Of a stretch of DNA of 64,000 nt, positions 56,426 to 64,000 are shown piece by piece. The stretch is from contig NZ_JAAXPO010000004.1 in the NCBI RefSeq assembly GCF_012396485.1, positions 1 through 64,000 of the forward strand, written 5' to 3'. The position numbers and the translations under genes are program-made. This stretch comes from Leuconostoc holzapfelii (lineage in GTDB: Bacteria; Bacillota; Bacilli; Lactobacillales; Lactobacillaceae). The first letter of the stretch is position 1, and every line of letters starts with the position of its first letter. The notes under the pieces are model-generated. The model had not been told where the DNA came from. It worked only from the letters and a program-made list of their open reading frames with translations, and ran no database searches.

Positions 56426-58489
56426 CTATTCATCGACATTTTCTGCCAAAATTTCAAGCAATTGCGCATTAACTTCTGCTGTTGTGGCATCAACAATTTG
56501 TGTTGCCGCATTCGACAAGTGACCACCGCCGCCCATCGCTTCCATGATGCGTTGCACATTGCGTTGCCCAGTGGAACGCGCAGAAATACCCACACGGCCA
56601 TCCGCGCGTTTTGTGATGACAAACGACGCATCCACACCACTAATTTGCAGTAATTAATCCGCTGCTTGTGCCGTAATGAGACCAGAATAGGTCATATCAT
56701 TTTCACCACAAACAATCGCATGATTCGCCTCAACGACAGCCAAATTGATCAAGTGCGTCCGCGCCTTGAAATCGGTAAACTTTTCCTTCATAAAGGATTG
56801 AATCAAATTGCTGTCCGCCCCATTAGCACGCAAATAACTCGCCGCATCAAATGTACGTGATCCCGTCCGTAACGTAAAGTTCTTGGTATCAATTTGAATC
56901 CCACCCAGCATAGCCGTTGCTTCCAATTTCGTAATTGGTGCATGACTTTGGTCTTGGTATTGCAACATTTCAACGACTAATTCTGAAGTTGATGACGCGT
57001 AGGGTTCAACATACGTCAGCAATGGCTTTTCATCTAAGCCTTGTTCTGACAAACGATGATGATCAATGACAACCACACGATTGGCCAGGCGTTCCAAAAG
57101 ATTGGGTGCGCTCGTAATGCTCCCTTGCGCATGATCGACCAAAATGAGCAACGTATTATCCCGCACCAATTTCATGGCGCGTGATTCATCAACAATTGAA
57201 TCATTAATATTAGAACCTGGCGCCACAATTTCTGGTGGGTTCTTACGGATTTCAGCGAGCAATAAAGTAATATCACTATAAACCGACTTTTCATCAATAA
57301 TCAAAAAGGCCGGTTTGTTTTGTGTTTGCGCCATCCGCCAGATGCCTAATCCCGCACCAACTGCATCCAAATCTGGGGTGGCATGGCCGACAATCATGAT
57401 ATTGTCAGCTTGTTCCATCAATTCAGCAACTGTTTGTGAAATCATGCGGGCACGCACCCGTGTCCGCTTTTCCATTGGGTTTGTCGCCCCACCATAAAAG
57501 CGGGCCGCAGCCTGATTAGACTTCACAACAACTTGATCACCACCACGTCCTAAGGCCAAATCCAAGTTAGTTTGCGCCATTTTGGCTAATTTAATAATAT
57601 CTTGCTCACCGTAGGCAATCCCCATGGATAAGGTCACCGGTGAGTTTTGCTGGGCAGTCGCCTCACGAATCGCTTTCAATACGGAGAACTTATCATTTTC
57701 AGCCTCTTGGAGCGCCGTTTGATACCCAAACATCACATAATGCACCGTATTTAAGCGACGCAAATAAATATGCCGTTCCGCTGCCCAATCGGACAACGCA
57801 CCGGTAACATAGGTGCGCAACGTCGAAGTCTCTGATTCACTCATGCCTTCAGTGACTTCTTCATAATTATCAACGGAAATCAAACCACTGAATAATTGAT
57901 GGTTTTCGTATTCTGTTGCAATTGCGGCATACTCGCTAATGTCCATCATATAGATAACCCGCAAGTTTTGCTGAACATACAACGAAAATTGTTTGCCCTG
58001 CCACGTAATCGTATTGGTTGCCCGCGCATCCGAATATTTTTTGACATCAGCGGCCAACTGTTCGTCTAGTTGTGCCAAAGTTAAGCCTAAGACATCGCGT
58101 TTCTCTAAATAAGCTTGCATGTAGGGATTGATCCAATCAATCTTCCCTGTTGGATTCAGTAAAATAAGCCCAATCGGCATGCGAATTAACGCTTCTTGTT
58201 CACTCCGAGAAATCCGGTATCCCAGACCCGTGAGATACTCTTGCGCATTTTCGTTCACTTCTTGCAGTGCACGAGCCGAATAAATTAAACCAACCAACAC
58301 AACCACCAGCCAGATTAAGCCAAATACCCAATTCACCAGCAGTGCAAAAAAGACGCTCATGACACTAACGGACAACAATAATAACGCGACCGTGCCTAAT
58401 TTTGTACTTTGAAAAAATATAGGTAACGTTTTAAAATCAAATCGTTTTTTCACAAGTAACCTCAATATCTTCCTATACCATTTACTCAC
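56426..58489 (-). pseudogene. gdpP: c-di-AMP phosphodiesterase GdpP interrupted by a nonsense codon
   Basis: Full frame of 687 codons: two membrane helices (about 30-75), a PAS domain, a degenerate GGDEF domain and the DHH-DHHA1 phosphodiesterase (GHATPDLDAVGAG, IDHHRLSEQG). Codon 612 is TAA (56654-56656). Reading straight through it, in the same frame, continues LLQISGVDASFVIT and the conserved GISARS...GGGGHLSNAATQ end of DHHA1. Translation would stop at 611 residues, losing 75 that include the GGGGH motif for substrate binding. GdpP degrades the second messenger c-di-AMP, so activity is probably lost. A 69-residue frame could reinitiate at an ATG after the stop but cannot restore the protein. 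Start GTG at 58489. Confidence 0.88.
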
Positions 58490-58552
58490 CTTATCGGTAA
58501 GGCAAAAAGTCCCTTATACTATTTTACCACAGTTGCCGATGCCCAAATTAAA

Positions 58553-58585
58553 CAAAAAAAGACCCAGAATGAGATCTGAGTCTTT
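58553..58585 (-). terminator. rpsF-ssb-rpsR terminator
   Basis: AAAGACTCAGA-TCTCAT-TCTGGGTCTTT with a long T run on the minus strand. Confidence 0.92.
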
Positions 58586-58603
58586 TAATAGACAAGGAAG
58601 ACA

Positions 58604-58888
58604 TTAGTCTTCGGTCACGAATGGCAACAAAGCCATGATACGTGCACGCTTGATAGCAGTTGTCACTTTACGTTGGTTCTTGGCTGAAGTACCAGTCACA
58701 CGACGTGGCAAGATCTTACCGCGTTCTGAGATAAAGCGTTCCAACAATTCTGTGTTCTTGTAGTCGATGAATTCGATGTGGTTGGCTGCAATGTAGTCAA
58801 CCTTACGACGACGACGTGGGCCGCCTTGTGGACGACGTGAACGTTGTGGACGTTCTGAATTTTGTGGACGTGAGTTTTGTTCTGACAT
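58604..58888 (-). CDS. rpsR: 30S ribosomal protein S18
   Basis: A 94-residue protein; the S18 core ([46 protein letters not shown]) is typical, preceded by an Arg/Gln-rich N-terminal extension of about 15 residues compared with Bacillus S18. It binds S6 in the 30S platform. Third gene of rpsF-ssb-rpsR. Confidence 0.98.
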   Translation of the reverse strand: MSEQNSRPQNSERPQRSRRPQGGPRRRRKVDYIAANHIEFIDYKNTELLERFISERGKILPRRVTGTSAKNQRKVTTAIKRARIMALLPFVTED

Positions 58889-58924
58889 GATTAAAGCTCC
58901 TTTCGTAATGTTGTAAGTTATATT

Positions 58925-59470
58925 TTAAAATGGTAAATCATCATCTGATATATCAATTTCTGTTTTGCCACTTGCCGCAAATGGGTTAGGGGCATCATTT
59001 GTTGGTGTGGTTGCTTGCGGGTTAGCCCCTTGGCTCGCCGTAGCAAACGGATCAACACCACCAAATGTATTATCACTTGGCGCACCGAATTGCCCACCTT
59101 GATGAGATGGTTCTGACGACCCATTTTGGGCACGTCGCTTATCGCTTTCAGCGCGTGATTCAAGTAATGAGAAATTATCAACCACAACCTCGGTCACGTA
59201 AACACGTTGCCCTTGGTTATTTTCATAATTCCGTGTTTGCAAACGCCCTTCAATGGCAACAAGTGCGCCTTTTCCAGTAAAGTTTGCAAAGTTTTCAGCT
59301 GCTTTACGCCAAATCACGGCGTTAATAAAGTCAGCTTCACGTTCACCAGCTTGGTTGGTGAACTGGCGGTTAACTGCCAAACTAAATGTACCGACGGCTG
59401 TACCCGATTGGGTAAAACGTAATTCCACATCGCGGGTCAATCGCCCAATCAATACTACTCGATTAATCAT
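58925..59470 (-). CDS. ssb: Single-stranded DNA-binding protein
   Basis: A 181-residue SSB. The OB fold occupies about 1-108 (MINRVVLIGRLTRDVELRFTQSG). A Gln/Gly/Asn/Pro-rich linker leads to the acidic tip DDDLPF, which docks replication and repair partners. It lies between rpsF and rpsR, the standard order, behind a GGAG. Confidence 0.98.
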   Translation of the reverse strand: MINRVVLIGRLTRDVELRFTQSGTAVGTFSLAVNRQFTNQAGEREADFINAVIWRKAAENFANFTGKGALVAIEGRLQTRNYENNQGQRVYVTEVVVDNFSLLESRAESDKRRAQNGSSEPSHQGGQFGAPSDNTFGGVDPFATASQGANPQATTPTNDAPNPFAASGKTEIDISDDDLPF

Positions 59471-59503
59471 ATTAAAAGCTCCTTCACCAGTGGAATATCA
59501 GAA

Positions 59504-59800
59504 TTATTCTGCGTCGCGCTTGATGATCATGTGACGCAAGATATCGCGAGAGATCTTTGCCAAACGATCAAATTCGTTGATTGCCGCATCGTCTTCTGCA
59601 GTGAAGTTGATGATGTGGTACACGCCTTCGCGGTAACCAGCAACTTCATAAGCAAAACGACGTGTTGCCCAATCAGCAGACTTAGCAATTGTTGCACCGT
59701 TTTCAGTCAAGATACCGTCAAAGCGTTCTACGAGCGCCTTCTTTGCATCTGCTTCCATATCAGGGCGAACGATGTAAGTCAATTCGTATGATGTAGCCAT
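59504..59800 (-). CDS. rpsF: 30S ribosomal protein S6
   Basis: A 98-residue protein starting [18 protein letters not shown], of normal S6 length. It binds S18 and the platform of the 30S subunit. The ATG at 59800 follows AAGGAGG; the 32 upstream codons lie in the regulatory leader and are not translated in this frame. Confidence 0.98.
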   Translation of the reverse strand: MATSYELTYIVRPDMEADAKKALVERFDGILTENGATIAKSADWATRRFAYEVAGYREGVYHIINFTAEDDAAINEFDRLAKISRDILRHMIIKRDAE

Positions 59801-59876
59801 GTTTATTTCCTCCTTTTGGTCTCTGGCAGCCTTGGCTGCAAGGAGTGCTTGCACTTTTGTGCATTCACAATTATTA
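59801..59876 (-). promoter_or_regulatory. rpsF leader, probable S6:S18 autoregulatory hairpin
   Basis: On the minus strand CTCCTT (59840-59845) can pair with the AAGGAGG Shine-Dalgarno (59808-59814). The enclosed region has a GCAGCC-AA-GGCTGC hairpin (59826-59839) and a CAGAGACC segment. Sequestering of the ribosome site around an internal hairpin is how S6:S18 leaders work. The exact motif was not checked against a model. Confidence 0.6.
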
Positions 59877-59906
59877 ATGATACTACAAAGTACCATGTGA
59901 TTTCAA
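59877..59906 (-). promoter_or_regulatory. rpsF operon promoter
   Basis: TTGAAA (59901-59906), 18-base spacer, TATCAT (59877-59882) on the minus strand. Confidence 0.65.
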
Positions 59907-59966
59907 GTGTTTCACGGAATTTTCCAACTGGTCATTGACATGATACGTCAAACCCTCACCCACAAC

Positions 59967-60272
59967 TTAACTTTCCTGGGTAAATTCAATTTCTAACAAG
60001 GCCGCTGTCATGCTGTCAATAAAATCATCATCTTGTAACTGGGCTAAGATCTGAGCATCTGAACGACCAGCCAGCCCCGAAAAAATGTTGGCCACGACTT
60101 GATCCCACATGGCATCAGCTTCACGTGCCAATTTCACGGTGCCATAACGTGCACGTGGAACACGTTGCGCATTTTCTGCGGCTTGAAAAGCATACGCCTT
60201 ATCGACCACAGTCTGGACACTTTGTGCTGACAGCGACGCCTCTAGCGCCTGTCGAAAAGCTTGATGTTGCAT
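59967..60272 (-). CDS. Small protein of unknown function under a LexA-type operator
   Basis: About 101 residues (ATG 60272, eight bases after GGAGA), soluble and mostly helical: AFRQALEASLSAQSVQTVVDKAYAF, then PRARYGTVKLAREADAMWDQVV and an acidic C-terminus. I do not recognise a family; it lacks the membrane helix and LysM domain of the YneA division inhibitor. The promoter is near-perfect and has a LexA box in the spacer, so the gene should be silent until DNA damage. It sits alone between rpsF and the ECF operon. Confidence 0.75.
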   Translation of the reverse strand: MQHQAFRQALEASLSAQSVQTVVDKAYAFQAAENAQRVPRARYGTVKLAREADAMWDQVVANIFSGLAGRSDAQILAQLQDDDFIDSMTAALLEIEFTQES

Positions 60273-60310
60273 ACTCATTTTCTCCATTGCGAACTCATAC
60301 TGTGCTTTCC

Positions 60311-60339
60311 ATTATAAGAACAAATGTTCGCTTTGTCAA
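60311..60339 (-). promoter_or_regulatory. Consensus promoter with LexA (DinR) box in the spacer
   Basis: TTGACA (60334-60339), 17-base spacer, TATAAT (60311-60316) on the minus strand. The spacer begins with CGAACATTTGTTCT (60317-60330), matching the Gram-positive LexA operator CGAAC-N4-GTTC(G/T). LexA bound there would block RNA polymerase. Confidence 0.85.
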
Positions 60340-60359
60340 CAAGTAACTTGCCAAGACAT

Positions 60360-61193
60360 TCAGCTTGTATGAAACGGATTATACAAGCGCCCATGGTTAC
60401 TGAATAATAAGCCGATACCTACACCAACCACGACTAGCGCACCCAAAATCACAATCACATCACGGTTTTTAAAAGCTTGTTCTTGATACCAAGAACGTTG
60501 TTTTTCTCGACCAAAACGGCGTAACGCCATTGCCTGACTAATCGTGTCAATCCGATTTAAGCTCGTAAAGACAAGCGGTAGAATAATCTGCACTGCCCCT
60601 TTTGACCTTGCCCATAGGGTGGCTTGTTTTGAGATTTCATAGCCGCGGGCTTGCTGCGCTAAGCTAATTGTCTGATAGTCACGCTGCACATCAGGTATAT
60701 AACGTAACGTAATAGCAAAAGCATAGGCAATTTTATAGGACACGCCAATCTTATTGAGTCCAGCTGCGAATTCACTTGGATTCGTGGTAAATAATAAAAT
60801 AATAGCTAGTGGCAAAGAAAAGAGGTACTTCAATAATAAATTACACTCGTAGAAAACCTGTTCTTGGGTCAACGCCCAATAACCTCGCCCGATTAAAACG
60901 TGTCGCGTGCCATAAAGTTGTACACCGTATTGCGGCGCCAACACAGCAACCATGATTAAATTGATGACGGCAAAAATTAACACCAGTTTCAACATGAATG
61001 CATACTCGCGGTATTTAATTTGCGCACTTCTCATTAAAGCAATGGCAAGCACGCCTAACCCAAGTAAAAAGCGCGTATCATACGACAGCATGCCAATGCT
61101 CGTTAACGCCAAAAAACCAACCAACTTAGCCGTGCCAGTTGTTTGGTTTAACCAGGTATGACGCTGTTTGTAGCCAAATAAAGTATTGTTCAT
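60360..61193 (-). CDS. ecfT: ECF transporter transmembrane protein EcfT
   Basis: A 277-residue CbiQ/EcfT protein with five or six membrane helices. The cytoplasmic coupling helices carry the two Ala-Arg-Gly-like motifs (QARGYEISKQA and ALRRFGREKQRSW). EcfT couples the ATPase to the substrate-binding S component. It is last in the operon, 10 bases after the ATPase gene. Confidence 0.9.
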   Translation of the reverse strand: MNNTLFGYKQRHTWLNQTTGTAKLVGFLALTSIGMLSYDTRFLLGLGVLAIALMRSAQIKYREYAFMLKLVLIFAVINLIMVAVLAPQYGVQLYGTRHVLIGRGYWALTQEQVFYECNLLLKYLFSLPLAIILLFTTNPSEFAAGLNKIGVSYKIAYAFAITLRYIPDVQRDYQTISLAQQARGYEISKQATLWARSKGAVQIILPLVFTSLNRIDTISQAMALRRFGREKQRSWYQEQAFKNRDVIVILGALVVVGVGIGLLFSNHGRLYNPFHTS

Positions 61194-61202
61194 CGTGATC
61201 TC

Positions 61203-62903
61203 TTACACTTTGTTGTATCCATGTGTCTGCTGCTGAATGGCGGCATTTAACTCCTCGGGACGCGCAATCTGTAACCGTGCTGCTAATTGATAGATACTTG
61301 TGGTCCGCAAGCTTGCTGCTTTGACTAATGCCTCATCAGCTAATAATTCAGCCGGTGTCGTATCCGCCAAAAGCTGGCCGTCAACTACCACTAAGGCGCG
61401 TTGGACAAAATTCGCCAGCAAATGCATATCATGGGTAATGATAACAATCGTCACTTGTTCTTGTTGATTAATTTTGGTTAAAAATGTCAACAATTCTTGC
61501 GTATGCGTTGCATCTTGCCCAGCTGTCGGTTCATCTAAAATCAAAATTTTTGGTGACAGTACCAAGACTGCTGCGATGGTGACCCGTTTTTTTTGGCCAA
61601 AACTTAACGCAGCGATCGGCCAGTTGCGCATCTCATCAAGATCCAACAACCGCAACACCGCGCGCACGCGCGTCTCAATTTCGTCAGTGGTCACTTCACG
61701 CAACACCAGCCCACTGGCCACTTCGTCATACACCGTGCTTTTCGTGAGCATGTGGTTCGGATTTTGCAACACATAACCAATGTTTTCGGCACGTGTTTTA
61801 ATGGATTGGGACAAGACCGACTGGCCATCAAGTTGAATATCACCGGCATCCGGCATTAAAAACCCTGTTAATAAGTGCGATAACGTTGTCTTCCCTGAAC
61901 CATTTTTCCCAACAATACCTAATATTTCGCCTTGATGAATTGTGGTGTTAAATTGCTCAAAGAGCGGTTGGTTTTTGTCATATTGAAAATCCAAGTGAGC
62001 AATTTGGAGTTGCGGTTGTGTGTGCACTGATGGCTGAATCGGGACCCGTAATTGGGCAATCGCTGTGGCGTGTGCCGCCACATCTACGCGTTGGACATCC
62101 GCCACGTCCGGTAACTGTCTAACATCTACCTGTGCTTGGCGTAGCAGTTGAATATACAGCGGTTCATCTAATCCATATTGTGGTAAAATACCGGCCTGTA
62201 AGATAGCCGTTGGCGTATCATTGGCAACGATGCGCCCTGCCGACATCACAATCATACGATCTACGTTGGCTCGCAAAACTTCCTCAATGCGATGTTCAAT
62301 AATCACCACCGTTAAATCACGTGCGGCCTGTAACCCATCGATCATGGTCATTGCTTCCCAACCCGCTGCTGGATCAAGACTTGCTAAAGGTTCATCAAAT
62401 AACAGTAACTTCCCGTCATCGACTAACACACCCGCCATGGCAGTCCGTTGTTTTTGCCCACCAGAAAGCATTTGTGGTGTTAAATCTAACCGCGCACCTA
62501 ACCCGAATCGGCGCGCCCAAGTAGCCACAGCTTGTTTAATCTCGGCAACTGGGCGATGGTCGTTTTCTAACGCAAACGCGATATCTTCCGCCACCGTCAA
62601 CCCAACAAACTGGGCATCTGAATCTTGCAAGACGGTGCCTGCTTGTAATGAGAGCTCAGATAACGTCTGGTCTAAAATGGCACGCCCATTAAGCGTGAGT
62701 TCTCCGGTTAGATCGCCCGTATAAGCATGCGGGATTAAACCATTGAGTAACCGTAATAAGGTCGTCTTTCCCGAACCAGAAGCACCAGCAATTAAGACTT
62801 TTTCGCCAGGGAAAATTTGCAAACTCACGTCATGTAACGTCGGTTCTGCTTGGGCATGATATTTAAATGTCACATGTTGTAAGTCGATGATTGGGGTTGT
62901 CAT
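61203..62903 (-). CDS. ECF transporter ATPase with two fused ABC domains
   Basis: A 566-residue protein made of two ABC ATPase domains in tandem. Domain 1: Walker A GASGSGKTT (40-48), signature LSGGQKQR, Walker B LLLFDEPLASLD. Domain 2: Walker A GKNGSGKTT (about 332-340), signature LSFGQKKR, Walker B ILILDEPTAGQD. The fusion replaces separate EcfA1 and EcfA2 and is typical of dedicated (group I or YkoD-like) ECF systems, as opposed to the shared group II module. It drives import across the membrane. Confidence 0.92.
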   Translation of the reverse strand: MTTPIIDLQHVTFKYHAQAEPTLHDVSLQIFPGEKVLIAGASGSGKTTLLRLLNGLIPHAYTGDLTGELTLNGRAILDQTLSELSLQAGTVLQDSDAQFVGLTVAEDIAFALENDHRPVAEIKQAVATWARRFGLGARLDLTPQMLSGGQKQRTAMAGVLVDDGKLLLFDEPLASLDPAAGWEAMTMIDGLQAARDLTVVIIEHRIEEVLRANVDRMIVMSAGRIVANDTPTAILQAGILPQYGLDEPLYIQLLRQAQVDVRQLPDVADVQRVDVAAHATAIAQLRVPIQPSVHTQPQLQIAHLDFQYDKNQPLFEQFNTTIHQGEILGIVGKNGSGKTTLSHLLTGFLMPDAGDIQLDGQSVLSQSIKTRAENIGYVLQNPNHMLTKSTVYDEVASGLVLREVTTDEIETRVRAVLRLLDLDEMRNWPIAALSFGQKKRVTIAAVLVLSPKILILDEPTAGQDATHTQELLTFLTKINQQEQVTIVIITHDMHLLANFVQRALVVVDGQLLADTTPAELLADEALVKAASLRTTSIYQLAARLQIARPEELNAAIQQQTHGYNKV

Positions 62904-62949
62904 GATTCTGCCTTAATAATCTTATGTACGCAAGCTCAGCTTGCTTGAT

Positions 62950-63516
62950 TTATTCGCGACGTAGACTACTCTTTTTGGGGCGTGACTTCACATAAGCCAC
63001 TAATAACAACGTCCCAATAATTGCCACGGATAATGTATTCACGACAGCCGCTACTGCACCTTGAAGAAAAACCTTTTGGGCAGCTTCCTTATAAATTAAT
63101 ATATCGCCGATTGGTGCAATGATCACCCATACAACAAGGTTTGATACTGCCTGCCAAAGGTTGAATTGCACAATTTTCTTCGTGGTTAGCTCACCATATG
63201 CCAACGCGAGGCTTCTTTTGCTAAGACCCAAAAGTAAGCCAAAGATCCCATCAGCCAGCACCCAAGACCACCAAGGCGCACCATAGGTCACGGCATCATT
63301 TAACGTGTGCCCAATCAAACCAACCAACAAACCAACAACTGGGCCGAACAGACCCGCAATTAAGGCTAACCAACCTTCCGCAACGTTAATGGTCGTATTG
63401 GGAACACCTGTTGGAATAGCGATAAACTTCATGAGTACGAAGAAGACCGCTGCGCCAATACCAGTTGCCACAACTGATCGCACTGACAGGCCATCTGACT
63501 TTTTTTGCTTTACCAT
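62950..63516 (-). CDS. ECF transporter S component, UPF0397 family
   Basis: A 188-residue membrane protein with five or six helices, starting [26 protein letters not shown], the UPF0397 signature. Databases often label this family as riboflavin-binding, but its substrate is not firmly known. It is the first transporter gene of the operon; GAGAGG precedes the ATG. The upstream SAM hydroxide adenosyltransferase gene ends 27 bases before it, which points to a nucleoside- or methionine-related substrate as an alternative. Confidence 0.85.
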   Translation of the reverse strand: MVKQKKSDGLSVRSVVATGIGAAVFFVLMKFIAIPTGVPNTTINVAEGWLALIAGLFGPVVGLLVGLIGHTLNDAVTYGAPWWSWVLADGIFGLLLGLSKRSLALAYGELTTKKIVQFNLWQAVSNLVVWVIIAPIGDILIYKEAAQKVFLQGAVAAVVNTLSVAIIGTLLLVAYVKSRPKKSSLRRE

Positions 63517-63543
63517 TATTTTTTCCTCTCTTTCTACCTGATG

Positions 63544-64000
63544 TCACATTTTTTTAGTGAGGGTTACCGCCCAATCCGGACCCGCACCCACATGATACAT
63601 TTGTTCAAAACTGCCGGTATGAACCCCCAGCGCCACAGTGTACACCGAATTAATGTAAATCAAAGGTTCACCTGGTGCCACATCCGTAAAGGTGTGCACA
63701 TAAGGTAACGCTGCTTCAAACATCACACGCCCTTGATGCTTAATCTGAACGGCCAATGTGTCACCATACGTCAAGCTGAGTTTTTCAAATTCACGCACTG
63801 GAATATTTGACCACAATGAACCAAAATTGACATCAGTAATATCGATATTGCCCACGACTTGTGGTTCATCAGCTGGCGTGGCTTGATATTGCCCTGGGTG
63901 AATCGGCAGCTGCACTAATTGTTCGACCGGTACGACTTGCTGATAAGACTCATAGCGTACTTGACCACTGGCCAGTTGCGCGCCGTTATACGCATAGATA
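63544..64000 (-). CDS. SAM hydroxide adenosyltransferase family protein, C-terminal part (partial)
   Basis: The last 151 codons of a gene that continues past the right edge. The visible part is the C-terminal beta-domain of the DUF62 / SAM-dependent halogenase-hydroxide adenosyltransferase family (VGNIDITDVNFGSLWSNIP region, with the D-x2-FG-x3-(T/S)NI pattern). The family splits S-adenosylmethionine to adenosine and methionine with water. The catalytic N-terminal domain is not in the window. It is co-directional with the ECF genes. Confidence 0.8.
   Translation of the reverse strand, partial: IYAYNGAQLASGQVRYESYQQVVPVEQLVQLPIHPGQYQATPADEPQVVGNIDITDVNFGSLWSNIPVREFEKLSLTYGDTLAVQIKHQGRVMFEAALPYVHTFTDVAPGEPLIYINSVYTVALGVHTGSFEQMYHVGAGPDWAVTLTKKM

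Noticed and set aside
56362-56635. Independent small gene downstream of the gdpP stop
   Set aside because: Its sequence is exactly the conserved C-terminal part of GdpP and continues the same frame, so it is a remnant, not a separate gene.

Overview
The window looks like chromosomal DNA of a heterofermentative lactic acid bacterium of the Leuconostocaceae, most probably Weissella. The evidence is a full-length xylulose-5-phosphate phosphoketolase, a D-Ala-D-Ala ligase homologue carrying Phe at position 261 (the D-Ala-D-Lac type of vancomycin-resistant relatives), ClpL, and DUF families common in lactobacilli. Base composition is intermediate and there is no sign of insertion sequences, prophage or CRISPR. 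The species is an inference from gene content.

Left part (1-37 kb), mixed strands. A PfoR-like PTS EIIC protein; an aminotransferase/D-2-hydroxyacid dehydrogenase operon preceded by a 240-nt leader that encodes a short peptide ending in six consecutive aromatic residues and then an intrinsic terminator (the most striking regulatory element here); a guanylate-kinase-like protein; an amino acid permease; EzrA; rpsD with a structured leader; a divergent SgrR-type regulator/MFS pair; YueI and RarA; a probable 6S RNA; a universal stress protein; ddl with a translationally coupled XRE-TPR regulator; a cell-shape cluster (DUF1146, mreB, DUF2969, rodA, DUF2785); lysP under a lysine riboswitch; an LCP cell-wall ligase; trpS; a ketopantoate reductase-like gene; a Nudix-DUF1810 fusion; a 37-kDa nucleoid-associated protein; clpL; rlmD; a PadR/DUF1129 pair; tRNA-Leu and tRNA-Thr; an AI-2E family transporter; and mutY.

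Right part (37-64 kb), almost entirely minus strand, has the origin-proximal Firmicutes gene order read backwards: rlmH, htrA, walI-walH-walK-walR, then metabolic genes (prs, tpx, HAD and Nudix hydrolases, hisK, phosphoketolase, GntR), then dnaB-rplI-gdpP-rpsR-ssb-rpsF, an SOS-type small gene, and an ECF transporter operon running off the right edge behind a SAM hydroxide adenosyltransferase. By comparison with relatives, dnaA and oriC should lie to the right of the window, so the minus-strand genes run with the leftward replication fork. A dense cluster of seven perfect DnaA boxes lies between rlmH and htrA, where no such element is needed by that layout.

Points deserving attention: the aromatic leader peptide attenuator at 3550-3830; gdpP interrupted by an in-frame TAA that removes the end of its DHHA1 domain; the DnaA-box cluster; a small unknown gene with a LexA box exactly between -35 and -10; MutY and RlmD both lacking the cysteines of their Fe-S clusters; a divergent pair of apparently leaderless genes near phosphoketolase; duplicated 22-bp operators at padR; and two genes (rlmD, walK) whose Shine-Dalgarno sequence is separated from the start codon by a hairpin.
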